Shown one piece after another: positions 54,125 to 63,970 of a stretch of DNA of 64,000 nt (positions are counted from its first letter, which is position 1; each line of letters opens with the position of its first letter). Under the pieces are notes generated by a model. That model worked only from the letters and a program-made list of their open reading frames with translations, searched no databases and had not been told where the DNA came from. Both the position numbers and the translations under genes were made by a program. This stretch comes from JBBWZH01 sp035544115 (GTDB taxonomy: Bacteria > Actinomycetota > Actinomycetes > Mycobacteriales > CADCTP01): NCBI GenBank assembly GCA_963714145.1, contig OY970235.1, positions 248,001-312,000 of the forward strand, given 5' to 3'.

Positions 54125-57100
54125 ATGTCGCACGCCGCCCACCGCCGCTTCTGGCGCCGTACCGTCCCACTCACCCTCGTCGCCGGCCTGGCCCTGTCGC
54201 TCGGGCTGTCCGCCGCTCCGGCGCTGGCGGCCCCCGCGGTGCCGTCGCCGGATGTCGACCTGCCGGCGAGCGCGCCGGTGGCGACGGCACCGCGCACCGT
54301 GCCCGATGCCCAGCGGGATGCCGTGCTCGGCGCGGGCTGGCAGTCGTCCACCGACCGGGCGTGGACGACGATCGGCGACGCCGACGGGCTGCACCTGCTG
54401 GTGGCCGACGCCGCGCAGGGCTACCGCTGGCGGACGGTGGCGACGCTGGCCGAGCAGGGCATCGAGGCCGACCAGTGGATCGGCAACGCGTGCGTGACCG
54501 CGTCCGGCCGGCGGGCCGTCGTCGTGTACGCACCTCGCACGTTCACCAACAAGGCCGACCTGGCCGCCCGGGGTGGCTTCACCGCGATCGTCGACCTGAG
54601 CACCGGCGCGGTGACCAAGCTGCCGGTGATGACCACGCTCGCGTACTACAACCCTGGCTGCGGCGACGGCGAGAACGCGATCCTCACCCAGGAGGGCACC
54701 GAGGACCTGCACAGGACCCGGCTGATCCCGCTGGACGCGGCGGCCGGCAAGCTCAGCAAGAAGATCGAGATCCTGGGCCAGCTGACCTCCGCGGTGCCGA
54801 CCGCGGCCGGGATCGTAGCCGCCGACAACGGCGCGCTGGTCCGGGTCGGCGGTGACGGCACCCGCCGGGTACTGGCGCCGACCACCGGTGTCCCGTTCAA
54901 GCTGAACGTGGACGCCGACGGCGGTGTCGTGTTCATGGAGCAGCAGGGCACCGACCAGGCCGCAGTACGCCGGTCCACGGTGCCGAGGCTGCCGGCCGGG
55001 GCGGGCGCCATCCCGATGGGGACGGTGACCACGCTCGCGTCCGGCCCGCTGACGCGGCAGGACGTGGTGTCCGGCAAGGCCGGCCGGGTGTTCGTCACGG
55101 GCGCGGGCACGCCGGCCGGGGCGAAACTGCCGCCGAGTGTCTCGCTGCTGGCCGCACCGGCCGGCGCGCAGCCGTCGATGCAGGGCCGGCTGGTGCTGAC
55201 CTCGGTCCAGACCGCCGTGCCGGACGCGAAGACGGCGCCGACCTGGGACCCGACCGCCGCGCAGCCGGTGCAGATCTCGGCGACGTCGGCGGTGACCGGC
55301 AAGGCCGTCTCGTTCAGCGCGCCCACCGACGCGACGGAGCAGCCCGGGGGAGTCGCGCCGGCCGGCAAGAAGCTGAGCCCCGCGGTGACGACGACCGTGC
55401 CGAAGGGCGCGCTGGCCGCCGGCGACCCGCACAGCCCGGCCGACTTCGCCGACCGGTACTGCTCGGTGCCGCGCAACGACCCGGCGAACCAGGCGTTGCA
55501 GCCCAAGCCGCGGCAGGTGGAGTGGGCCGTCGACCAGGCCGTGCGCAACGTGCTGACGGTCAGCCGGCCGGCGAACTGGAAGAACCTGGGCATGCCGGCC
55601 TACACGCCGCAGGGCCTGTTCCCGGGCGAGACGCTGAACGGCGGCGGGTTCGTGCCGTCCCAGATCATGCTCGGGGTGGCGGCGCAGGAGTCGAACCTGT
55701 GGCAGGCGGCCCGGTTCGCGATCCCCGGCGTGACGGCCAACCCGCTGATCGGCAACTACTTCGGCGTCAACATCTACAACGCCGACCCGAACGACGACTG
55801 GACGATCAAGTGGGCGGACGCCGACTGCGGGTACGGCGTGACCCAGGTGACCGACGGGATGCGGCTGGCCGGGCACACCAAGCCCGGCGAGACCGCGTAC
55901 GCGTACCAGACCCAGCGGGCGGTCGCGCTGGACTTCGCGGTGAACGTCGCGGCCGGCGTGAAGATCCTCGAGCTGAAGTGGAACCAGACCCGCGGCGCCG
56001 GCATGACGATCAACAACGGTGACTCGTCCAAGATCGAGAACTGGTACTACGCGCTCTGGGCGTACAACTCGGGGTTCCACGACAACCCGAACAACGGCAC
56101 GCCGTGGGGCGTGGGCTGGGCGAACAACCCGGCCAACCCGCGCTACCCGGCCAACCGGGACGCGTTCCTGGACGTGACCTACGCCGACGCGGCGCACCCG
56201 CAGAACTGGCCGTACGAGGAGAAGGTGATCGGCTGGGCCGGGCACCCGATCAACTCGATCGAGTCGCCGAACGTGACCGTCGCCGGGTACCGGGCGGCCT
56301 GGTGGAACGGCGGCGTGGCCGACCCGAACCCGGCCATCGACCGGACGATCCCGGGCAGCGGCGCGTACAACCGGCGGATGGCGCAGGCGCCGCCGCAGCA
56401 GTTCTGCGACGCCTCGAACAACTGCGCGTACGGCACCAAGCAGACCCCGAACGCACCCGACGTCATCGGCGAACCGGCCGGGCCCTGCCAGCACAAGAAC
56501 AGCGCCGGCCAGTACGACCTGCTGTGCTGGTGGCACTTCGTGAACAGCACCTGGAAGTCCAACTGCTCGCTCACCTGCGGCAACGAGCTGCTGCGGTTCG
56601 ACCCCGGGTACGTCTACCAGGACGACGGCAACTCCTACCCGCCGAACTGCGCGCTGGGCGGGCTGCCGTCCGGCGCGCTGGTGATCGACGACCTCGCGGA
56701 CTCGGTACCCGTGGTCCGCTCGGGCTGCAGCCGGACGTGGACCAGCGCCGGCCAGTTCGACATGACCTTCGCCAGCGACGCCACCGGCGCCTACCCGTCC
56801 AAGATCGACTTCCATCAGCTCGGCGCTGGGTTCGGCGGCCACTTCTGGTTCGGCCACACCCGCACGTCCGCCTCGTCCACGATGCAGGTCACCGGCACCT
56901 GGACGCTGAACCGGCAGCTCAACCAGTACGGCCGGGTGCTGGTCCACCTGCCCGATATCGGTGCCCAGACGCAGCAGGCCAAGTACGAGATCGACCTGGG
57001 CAGCGGCACGTTCGACGCCGCCGGCAAGGCGCACCGCTACCTGCCGCAGAACCGGCAGGCGAACAACTGGGTGTCGATCGGCGTGTACAAGTTCGCCGGC

Positions 57101-58183
57101 ACCCCCCGGGTCAAGCTCAGCACGCAGACCATGGAGGGGTACGGCGAGGAGGACATCGCCTTCGACGCGGTGGCTTTCCAGCCGCTGGCCGCCAAGCCGC
57201 GGCACGTGGTCGCCCTGCTCGGTGACTCGTACACTTCCGGCGAGGGCGCCACCAACTACTACGCCGAGAGCGACAACAACCACGGCTCGACCCGGTGGAA
57301 CGCCTGCCACCGCAGCCGGAACGCCTGGGGCCGCAAGCTGACCCTGCCGGGCACGACCGCCAGCCTCGGCTCGCTGGCCGACTCGTTCAGCACCTCGGCC
57401 GAGCTCGGCTTCGTCGCCTGCTCCGGCGCGTCCGACTGGAACGTCAACGGGACGCAGGGGGTGCCGTCGTCCTGGACCGACACGGCCAACTACCAGTGGG
57501 GTGACGGCGAGTTCCGGGAGGTCCCGCAGGTCGACTCCGGCGTCCTCACCAACGACACCACGCTGGTGATGCTGTCGATCTCGGGCAACGACGACGGAGC
57601 CTTCGTCAACGCCGTGACCGAGTGCGCGGACCTGGGGAACTGCGCCAATGACGACACCTTCCTCCCGCGCTACAAGGCGAAGATCGACGCCGCCCAGGCG
57701 GACGTCACCACCACCCTGACCCAGATCCACAACCGGGCGCCCAACGCGCAGATCCTGCTCGTCGGCTACCCCGAGCTACTCAGCCGGACGGTCAAGTGCA
57801 CCGGCTCGTGGTACTTCGACGGCACCGAGGCGGACGCCCTGGCCCAGCTCGCCAACTACACCGCGACCAAGGAGGCGGCGACCGCGCAGAGCGTGCGGGT
57901 CAGCACCACTCCGAACACCAAGGTCGACGTCGCCAACCCCATCCCGGCGTTCGTCGGGCACGGCGGCTGCGACGACCCGGAGTGGATCAACAAGATCGTG
58001 GTCGGCCCCAACAGCGACGGCGACTTCCACAGCGGCGACAAGGCCGCCGTCTGCGTCAAGGTGCCGTTCGCCACCGACCCGTGCCTGAGCCGGGAGAGCT
58101 TCCACCCGAACCAGGCGGGGACGACCGGCTACGTCGGCGTGGTGCAGACCAGGCTGAGCGACATCGGATACTTGGGCGGATGA
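54125..58183 (+). CDS. giant secreted multidomain protein 2 with SGNH hydrolase C-terminus
   Basis: 1352 residues; AAGGAGA sets the ATG at 54125. Signal peptide about 1-36 (ALAAPA). The same propeller, lysozyme-like domain (Glu522 in AAQESNLW) and Golvesin/Xly CBD-like domain as in protein 1 are followed by an SGNH/GDSL hydrolase (about 1025-1352): GDSYTSGEGA with Ser1035, SGNDDGAF with Asn1155, and SFHPNQAG with His1327. This suggests an esterase or deacetylase acting on a wall or extracellular polymer. The stop overlaps the next start by 4 bp. A 123-bp block (54542-54664) is identical to gene 1. Confidence 0.85.
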   Translation: MSHAAHRRFWRRTVPLTLVAGLALSLGLSAAPALAAPAVPSPDVDLPASAPVATAPRTVPDAQRDAVLGAGWQSSTDRAWTTIGDADGLHLLVADAAQGYRWRTVATLAEQGIEADQWIGNACVTASGRRAVVVYAPRTFTNKADLAARGGFTAIVDLSTGAVTKLPVMTTLAYYNPGCGDGENAILTQEGTEDLHRTRLIPLDAAAGKLSKKIEILGQLTSAVPTAAGIVAADNGALVRVGGDGTRRVLAPTTGVPFKLNVDADGGVVFMEQQGTDQAAVRRSTVPRLPAGAGAIPMGTVTTLASGPLTRQDVVSGKAGRVFVTGAGTPAGAKLPPSVSLLAAPAGAQPSMQGRLVLTSVQTAVPDAKTAPTWDPTAAQPVQISATSAVTGKAVSFSAPTDATEQPGGVAPAGKKLSPAVTTTVPKGALAAGDPHSPADFADRYCSVPRNDPANQALQPKPRQVEWAVDQAVRNVLTVSRPANWKNLGMPAYTPQGLFPGETLNGGGFVPSQIMLGVAAQESNLWQAARFAIPGVTANPLIGNYFGVNIYNADPNDDWTIKWADADCGYGVTQVTDGMRLAGHTKPGETAYAYQTQRAVALDFAVNVAAGVKILELKWNQTRGAGMTINNGDSSKIENWYYALWAYNSGFHDNPNNGTPWGVGWANNPANPRYPANRDAFLDVTYADAAHPQNWPYEEKVIGWAGHPINSIESPNVTVAGYRAAWWNGGVADPNPAIDRTIPGSGAYNRRMAQAPPQQFCDASNNCAYGTKQTPNAPDVIGEPAGPCQHKNSAGQYDLLCWWHFVNSTWKSNCSLTCGNELLRFDPGYVYQDDGNSYPPNCALGGLPSGALVIDDLADSVPVVRSGCSRTWTSAGQFDMTFASDATGAYPSKIDFHQLGAGFGGHFWFGHTRTSASSTMQVTGTWTLNRQLNQYGRVLVHLPDIGAQTQQAKYEIDLGSGTFDAAGKAHRYLPQNRQANNWVSIGVYKFAGTPRVKLSTQTMEGYGEEDIAFDAVAFQPLAAKPRHVVALLGDSYTSGEGATNYYAESDNNHGSTRWNACHRSRNAWGRKLTLPGTTASLGSLADSFSTSAELGFVACSGASDWNVNGTQGVPSSWTDTANYQWGDGEFREVPQVDSGVLTNDTTLVMLSISGNDDGAFVNAVTECADLGNCANDDTFLPRYKAKIDAAQADVTTTLTQIHNRAPNAQILLVGYPELLSRTVKCTGSWYFDGTEADALAQLANYTATKEAATAQSVRVSTTPNTKVDVANPIPAFVGHGGCDDPEWINKIVVGPNSDGDFHSGDKAAVCVKVPFATDPCLSRESFHPNQAGTTGYVGVVQTRLSDIGYLGG

Positions 58184-58674
58184 CCGACCCACCCACCGAC
58201 CGACCGGGCCGCCGGCCAGCCACGTTCGCCTCGTGGCTGGCCGGCGGCGCGTTCGTCGCCGTGCTGCTCGCCGTCGGCTTCGTCGGGTGGCTCTTCGGTG
58301 GCATCGGCAGGTCGGCCCGGCACGGCGACGAGGACGCGCTGGCCGGCGTCCGCAGCGGCGCCCGGCACGCCGCCGAGCAGTTCCAGCTGGCCGCCGCGGA
58401 CGGCACCCTCACCGACGCGGAGATCGCCCGGGCGGCAGCGCTCTCGTCCGGCCGGGTCCTGCAGGTGCGCCGCGAGGCCGGCCAGCTCTCGGTCGTGTTG
58501 TCGGTGCACGCCCAGTCCAGCGCGGCATTCGGGTCGACCGGTGCGACCCGCTGCTTCGGCTACGCCATCCCGCTGCCGCTGGTACCGGCCACAGCCGCCA
58601 CCGTCACCGAGCTGGGTTCCTGCCCGCCGGCATCGCCGCCCCCGGCCAGCGCGACCCCCACCCCCAGCGGCTGA
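58180..58674 (+). CDS. small membrane-anchored protein coupled to secreted protein 2
   Basis: 164 residues. One transmembrane helix (about 16-40, SWLAGGAFVAVLLAVGFVGWLFGG) and an outer domain of about 100 residues ending in a Pro/Ala/Ser/Thr tail. Not recognised. The ATG overlaps the stop of the giant gene (ATGA at 58180-58183), so it is made in step with it and may tether, export or inhibit it. There is no counterpart after secreted protein 1. Confidence 0.7.
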   Translation: MTDPPTDRPGRRPATFASWLAGGAFVAVLLAVGFVGWLFGGIGRSARHGDEDALAGVRSGARHAAEQFQLAAADGTLTDAEIARAAALSSGRVLQVRREAGQLSVVLSVHAQSSAAFGSTGATRCFGYAIPLPLVPATAATVTELGSCPPASPPPASATPTPSG

Positions 58675-58770
58675 CGGGGACCCGTCCCGGCTGACGGGGG
58701 ACCCGTCCATCGGGCCCGGTCGCGGTGGACCGTCCCGGGTGGACCGTCGAGTGTGGACGGCGGCGGCTGG

Positions 58771-61071
58771 CTAGCGGCGGGCCCGGAGCAGGACGGCGGA
58801 GTGGGCCAGCACCGGCAGGTCGAGGCCGGCGGCGATCCGGCGGGCGGCCGGTGGCGGCGGGCCGGAGTCGGCGGTGTCCACCAGCACGTCGTAGTTGCTG
58901 GCCCAGGGCGAGGTGGGCAGCAGGAAGACCGCGTCCCGGTCGCCGGCGTGCAGCACCAGCAGGTAGGACCGGTCCAGCAGCCGCTCGCCGCGCGGGCCGC
59001 GGTGCCGGATACCGCGGCCGTCCAGGTACATGCCCAGCGTCCGGGTCTCCGGGGAGAGCCACTCGGCCGCGGTCATCTCGAAGCCGTCCGGGCGGAACCA
59101 GGCCAGGTCCTTGCGGCCGCGGCCGCCCGGCACCGGCCGGCCGTCGAAGAAAGCCCGCTGCCGCAGCACCGGCGAGCGCCGGCGCAGCGCGATCAGCCGG
59201 CGGACCAGGGCATGCAGCTCGACCGTGTCCTTGTCGTCCATTCCGGCCCAGTCCAGCCAGGAGATCGGATTGTCCTGGCAGTACGCGTTGTTGTTGCCGC
59301 CCTGGGTGCGGCGCAGCTCGTCACCGGCGACCAGCATCGGCACCCCGGTGGCGATCAGCAGGGTCAGCAGCATGTTGCGGGTCTGCCGCAGCCGCAGCGC
59401 GTTGACCGCCGGGTCGTCGGTCTCGCCCTCCGCCCCGCAGTTCCAGGACCGGTTGTCGTCGGTGCCGTCCCGGTTCTCCTCGCCGTTGGCCTCGTTCCGC
59501 TTGCGGTTGTACGTGCTCAGATCGCGCAGCGTGAAGCCGTCGTGGCTGGTGACGAAGTTGATCGAGGCGAACGGGCGGCGGCCGTCGTCGGCGTACAGGT
59601 CCGACGAGCCGGTCAGCCGGTAGCCGAGATCCTGCACACCGGTCGGCGCGCCGGACCAGAACGACCGCGCGGTGTCCCGGTACTTGCCGTTCCACTCCGT
59701 CCACAGTGGAGGGAACTCGCCCACCTGGTAGCCGCCCTCGCCGACGTCCCAGGGCTCGGCGATCAGCTTCACCTCGGACACCACCGGGTCCTGGTGGATC
59801 ACGTCGAAGAACGCGGACAACTTGTCCACATCGTGGAACGAGCGGGCCAGTGCGGCGGCCAGGTCGAACCGGAACCCGTCCACGTGCATCTCGGTGACCC
59901 AGTACCGCAGCGAGTCCATCAGCAGCTGCAGCACGTACGGGTGCCGGACGTCGAGGGTGTTGCCGCAGCCGGTGTAGTCGGCGTACCGGCGCCGGTCCTC
60001 GGCCAGCAGCCGGTAGTAGCCGGCGTTGTCGACACCGCGGAAGGCCAGCGTCGGGCCCGCCTCGTCGCCCTCGGCGGTGTGGTTGTAGACCACGTCCATG
60101 ATCACTTCGATGCCGGCCGCGTGCAGCGCCCGGACCATCGCCTTGAACTCGCGCACCTGCTCGCCCGCGGTGCCGGCCGACGCGTAGCCGGCGTGCGGGG
60201 CGAAGAAGCCGATCGTGTTGTAGCCCCAGTAGTTGGTCAGCCCGCGGCGCAGCAGCCCCGGCTCGGGCACGAAGTGCTGCACCGGCAGCAGTTCCACCGC
60301 GGTGATGCCGAGGTTCACCAGGTGCTCGATCGCGGCCGGGTGGGCCAGCCCCGCGTACGTGCCGCGGAGCGCCTTCGGCACGCCCGGGTGCCGCATGGTG
60401 AAGCCGCGCACGTGCAGCTCGTAGATCACGGTGTCTTCCCACGGCACCCGCGGCCGGTGTTCGTCGCCCCACGGGAACGCGTCGTGCACCACCACCGAGC
60501 GGGGTACGTACGGCGCCGAGTCGCGCGGGTCCGCCTGGTCGCCGTGCGGGTCGCCGGTGTAGCCGAAGATCGCGTCGTCCAGCGTGAGCCGGCCGTCGAT
60601 CGCGCGCGCGTACGGGTCGAGCAGCAGCTTCGCCGGGTTGTACCGGTTGCCGTGCTGCGGCTCGTACCGGCCGTGCACCCGGAACCCGTACCGCTGCCCG
60701 GGGCCGACCTGCGGCAGGTAGCCATGCCAGACGTGATACGTCGACTCCTCCAGCTCCACCCGGGTCTCGCCGCCGTCCCGGTCGAACAGGCAGACCTCGA
60801 CGCCCTCGGAGCCGGCGCTCCAGAGCGCGACGTTGGTGCCCTCGCCATCCCAGTTGGCGCCGAGCGGGCGCGGCCGCCCCGGCCACGGCCGGCCGGCACC
60901 GCCGACCGCCCGGCGCGCCTTGCCGACCCGGCCCGGCGCGGACCCGTTCGGAGCGCCGCGGCCGCCGTCCGGCTCGGCGGGCACGGCACCCGGCACCGGC
61001 ACCAGCTCGGTGCTGCTGTTCGGCCGGATCGCCGGGCGGAGCGGCGGCGGTTGATCCCCCATGACCTGCAT
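58771..61071 (-). CDS. glgX: glycogen debranching enzyme
   Basis: 766 residues. CBM48 domain (RPLGANWDGEGTNVALWSAG), then GH13 barrel: DVVYNHTAEGDE, GFRFDLAAALAR (nucleophile), LIAEPWDVGEGGYQ (acid), FVTSHDGFTLRDL. It hydrolyses alpha-1,6 branches in partly degraded glycogen, completing GlgP. The first about 60 residues are Pro/Gly-rich; ATG 61062 is an alternative start. A relic of its 3' end lies at 53870-53934. Confidence 0.95.
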   Translation of the reverse strand: MQVMGDQPPPLRPAIRPNSSTELVPVPGAVPAEPDGGRGAPNGSAPGRVGKARRAVGGAGRPWPGRPRPLGANWDGEGTNVALWSAGSEGVEVCLFDRDGGETRVELEESTYHVWHGYLPQVGPGQRYGFRVHGRYEPQHGNRYNPAKLLLDPYARAIDGRLTLDDAIFGYTGDPHGDQADPRDSAPYVPRSVVVHDAFPWGDEHRPRVPWEDTVIYELHVRGFTMRHPGVPKALRGTYAGLAHPAAIEHLVNLGITAVELLPVQHFVPEPGLLRRGLTNYWGYNTIGFFAPHAGYASAGTAGEQVREFKAMVRALHAAGIEVIMDVVYNHTAEGDEAGPTLAFRGVDNAGYYRLLAEDRRRYADYTGCGNTLDVRHPYVLQLLMDSLRYWVTEMHVDGFRFDLAAALARSFHDVDKLSAFFDVIHQDPVVSEVKLIAEPWDVGEGGYQVGEFPPLWTEWNGKYRDTARSFWSGAPTGVQDLGYRLTGSSDLYADDGRRPFASINFVTSHDGFTLRDLSTYNRKRNEANGEENRDGTDDNRSWNCGAEGETDDPAVNALRLRQTRNMLLTLLIATGVPMLVAGDELRRTQGGNNNAYCQDNPISWLDWAGMDDKDTVELHALVRRLIALRRRSPVLRQRAFFDGRPVPGGRGRKDLAWFRPDGFEMTAAEWLSPETRTLGMYLDGRGIRHRGPRGERLLDRSYLLVLHAGDRDAVFLLPTSPWASNYDVLVDTADSGPPPPAARRIAAGLDLPVLAHSAVLLRARR

Positions 61072-61295
61072 CGTCGCACGGGCCGGTAGCGGTCCGATCG
61101 GGCCCGGCTGGGCCGTCGCGGGCAGCTTCGGGGGTGATCTGGACTTCTCCGGCGGCGCGCCGGAGGCACCGCTACCGGGCCGTCCGCACCGATGCGCTTG
61201 GATAGGCCCGTGACGGTGCCAGCCCGCCGGCCTCCTCCGCTCCGCTCCGCGGCGCCTCAGCCGGCACCCGCGACGCGCACCGCGGAGGCCGGCTC

Positions 61296-62093
61296 GTGAG
61301 CGAGACCGACGACCTGGTCATCCGGATGGACCGGGTCGGGCTGCGGCGCGGGAACGCCCACCTGCTGCGGGACGTGTCGTGGTCGGTCGAGCTGGACGAG
61401 CGTTGGGTGGTGCTCGGCCCGAACGGCGCCGGCAAGACCACGCTGCTGCAGCTGGCCGGGGCCGAGCTGCATCCCAGCACCGGCCAGGTGCACGTGCTCG
61501 GCGAGCGGATCGGCAAGGTGGACGTGTTCGAGCTGCGGCCGCGGATCGGGCTGACCAGCGCGGCGCTGGCGCAGCGGCTGCCACCGTCCGAGCGGGTGCT
61601 GGACCTGGTGGTCAGCGCCGGCTACGCGGTGCTGGGCCGCTGGCGCGAGCAGTACGACGAGACCGACGAGAGCCGGGCCCGCGGGCTGCTCTACCAGCTG
61701 GGCGTGGCCGAGCTGGCGGACCGGCAGTTCGGCACCCTGTCGGAGGGCGAGCGCAAGCGGGTGCAGATCGCCCGCGCCCTGATGACCGACCCGGAGCTGG
61801 TGCTGCTGGACGAACCGGCCGCCGGGCTCGACCTGGCCGGCCGGGAGCAGTTGGTGGCCCGGCTCGCCGACCTGGCCGCCGACCCGGACGCGCCGGCCAT
61901 GGTGCTGGTCACCCACCACGTCGAGGAGATCCCGCCCGGGTTCACCCACGCGATGCTGCTGCGCGGCGGCCAGATCGTGGCCGCCGGCCTGCTGGCCGAC
62001 GTGGTCCGCTCGGACCTGCTCAGCGTGACCTTCGGTACGCCGCTGTCGGTCGAGCGGTCCGACGGCCGCTACTTCGCCCGCGGCGTGCGGTAG
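61296..62093 (+). CDS. ABC transporter ATP-binding protein, orphan
   Basis: 265 residues. Walker A GPNGAGKTT, signature LSEGERKRV, Walker B ELVLLDEP and the His switch VLVTHHVEEIP are intact. GGAGG at 61284-61288 sets the GTG. It resembles the YlmA/ModF-like stand-alone ATPases; no membrane partner is nearby, so the function is unclear. Confidence 0.9.
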   Translation: MSETDDLVIRMDRVGLRRGNAHLLRDVSWSVELDERWVVLGPNGAGKTTLLQLAGAELHPSTGQVHVLGERIGKVDVFELRPRIGLTSAALAQRLPPSERVLDLVVSAGYAVLGRWREQYDETDESRARGLLYQLGVAELADRQFGTLSEGERKRVQIARALMTDPELVLLDEPAAGLDLAGREQLVARLADLAADPDAPAMVLVTHHVEEIPPGFTHAMLLRGGQIVAAGLLADVVRSDLLSVTFGTPLSVERSDGRYFARGVR

Positions 62094-62398
62094 CCGTCCC
62101 GGCCGGGCCGGCCACCGTCGCCTGTGGACGGATCGGGCCGGCCGGCGCCGGCACCGCGGCGGAGTGCCGCGGACCGGCGGTAGGCCGGCAGCCACGCCGA
62201 TTTTCCGGAGAAGCTGCCGCGGACGCCGACATCATGCACGATTAGTGCCGACACTCGTCGGGACGGCGCCGCATGGACCGCCGGGCCACCGAGCCGGCAC
62301 CTGGCGGACCGGTTCGGTGGCCCGGCCCACGCGCGGCCGCTCGGCGGCCCGGCGGGGGCCGGTGCCCCGCGTCGATGTCCCGCGTCAGTGGCCCCGCG
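62094..62398. other. intergenic region, no gene seen
   Basis: Between the ABC ATPase and the convergent GH26 gene. CCGGCCACCGTCGCCTGTGG at 62108 matches the right arm of the hairpin after atpD (279-299) at 20 of 21 positions. CCCGCGTCAGTG occurs twice, at 62379 and 62393, the second running over the GH26 stop. No clear terminator with a long stem was found. Confidence 0.5.
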
Positions 62399-63970
62399 TC
62401 AGTGCCCCGCGCCGAAGGACGGGTCGGCGATGCCCTCGGCGAACGCGGCCGTCGCCGCCCGGGACGAGGTGATCCGCCAGTCGTTGGTGACGGCGGTCGG
62501 GCCACCCGATCCGGACGTGACCGTGTTGTGGAACCAGGCGAAGCCGAGCAGGTCGGCGTTCTCCGGCGACTTGAACGCGGCGAACAGGTTGTTGATCCAG
62601 ATCACTTTGCTGCCGCCGTTCTCGGTGGCGCCGATCTCGCTGAGCAGGATCGGTTTCGCCGCGTGCGGGAACAGCGTCGGGCTGCGCAGCTTGCGCAGTG
62701 TCGGGCCGTAGGTGGTGTCGAAATCGGGTGCCTCGGCGGTGCGCCGGTAGTAGCCGGACAGCCCGATCCAGTCAACGTAGTCATCACCGGGGTAGAAGTT
62801 GCGGAAGTCGGAGCGGGCCCAGGTGATGATGTTCGGGCTCCACACCCAGAGCACGTTCGTGGCGCCGGCCTGGGTGAAGACGTCGTGCACGTGCTGCCAC
62901 ATCAACTGGTACCACTCGGCGCCGGTCCTGCCGTCCCGGCCGTTCACCTTGGCGTATACCGACCAGGGGTACCAGTCGCCGTTCATCTCGTGGTCCAGCC
63001 GGATCGCCAGCGGCAGCCCGAGCGCGGCCACCTGGTGCGCGTACGTGCGCAGGTAGGGGTCCAGCGAGCCGTTGGCGATGTCGGCCAGCGCGTAGCCCGG
63101 GCGCTGGTTCACCGCGCCGCCCGGGCCCATGTCCGCCTTCGGCCGCAGCTCCCAGGTGAGGAGCGGCAGCATGCCGCGGTTCCACGCGGACAGCACCGCG
63201 TCGGGCCGGAACGGTTCGTCCCCGGCGCCGAAGTAGCCGGCCAGGTTCGGCGTCTTGCCGACCGCCCGCGCCACCCGGTCCACTTCGGACCACCGGTACG
63301 GCGACTGCTCGGTGTAGAGGCCGTAGTAGTGCAGCTTCGGGTCGCGCAGGTCGGCGATCGGCGGCGCTACCGGCTTCGGCGTGACCTTCGCCCAGACCGG
63401 CAGCGACGGCGGCCGGTTCGGGTCCACCGGAAGCTCGGCGCAGGCGATGCCGTCGTCGTTGTACGGCCCGGGCGCCCCGTCCAGCCCGAGCGGGTCGGAC
63501 AGGTCGGCCAGGTAGGCGGCCTGCGCGTCCTGCTGCCACCGGAAGTCCCAGCACTTCTTCGGGTGCGGCTTGGCCGCGGGGGCGGCGCCGACCGGCCGCG
63601 GGGCCGGTGCCGCCGGGTCCGGGCTGTGGGCCGGCGGCCGGGCCGGCGCCGGCGCGTCCCGGTGCCGGGTGGCGGTGGCCGGGGCGGCGTGCGCGAGCCG
63701 GGCGCGCAGCGCGGCCACCTGGGCCTTCAGGGCGGCGTCCGGGTCGGCGGTGGCCCGCCGGGCCCGGCTGGCCGGCTGCGGCCGGGAGTCCTGCTGCGGC
63801 AGTGACTGCCGGTCTAACCCGTGGCCGGGCAGCGGGTTCGTGAGGATCTGCCCGGCTGCGTGGCGGGCCAGTGGGGACGTCCAGATCGCATAGCTGACGG
63901 CGGCCAGTGCAATGGCCATCACGAAGGCGAGAAGCCGAACCCGGGACGGGACGACTGAGTGTTCAGGCAT
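62399..63970 (-). CDS. secreted or anchored GH26 glycoside hydrolase with Excalibur-like domain
   Basis: 523 residues. A signal/anchor helix (about 12-30) is followed by a disordered Pro/Ala-rich linker. About 137-182 is an Excalibur-like calcium-binding domain (KKCWDFRWQQDAQAAYLADL ... NDDGIACAELP). The GH26 barrel (about 190-515) has the acid in RLDHEMNGDWYPW (Glu328) and the nucleophile in LLSEIGATE (Glu445). GH26 enzymes cut beta-mannans or related glucans. GGAGGT upstream supports the ATG. The remaining 30 bases to the window edge hold only its upstream region. Confidence 0.85.
   Translation of the reverse strand: MPEHSVVPSRVRLLAFVMAIALAAVSYAIWTSPLARHAAGQILTNPLPGHGLDRQSLPQQDSRPQPASRARRATADPDAALKAQVAALRARLAHAAPATATRHRDAPAPARPPAHSPDPAAPAPRPVGAAPAAKPHPKKCWDFRWQQDAQAAYLADLSDPLGLDGAPGPYNDDGIACAELPVDPNRPPSLPVWAKVTPKPVAPPIADLRDPKLHYYGLYTEQSPYRWSEVDRVARAVGKTPNLAGYFGAGDEPFRPDAVLSAWNRGMLPLLTWELRPKADMGPGGAVNQRPGYALADIANGSLDPYLRTYAHQVAALGLPLAIRLDHEMNGDWYPWSVYAKVNGRDGRTGAEWYQLMWQHVHDVFTQAGATNVLWVWSPNIITWARSDFRNFYPGDDYVDWIGLSGYYRRTAEAPDFDTTYGPTLRKLRSPTLFPHAAKPILLSEIGATENGGSKVIWINNLFAAFKSPENADLLGFAWFHNTVTSGSGGPTAVTNDWRITSSRAATAAFAEGIADPSFGAGH

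Noticed and set aside
49399..58183. Phage tail or toxin-delivery system
   Set aside because: Both proteins have ordinary Sec signal peptides and no phage genes are nearby; a secreted wall-active role fits better.
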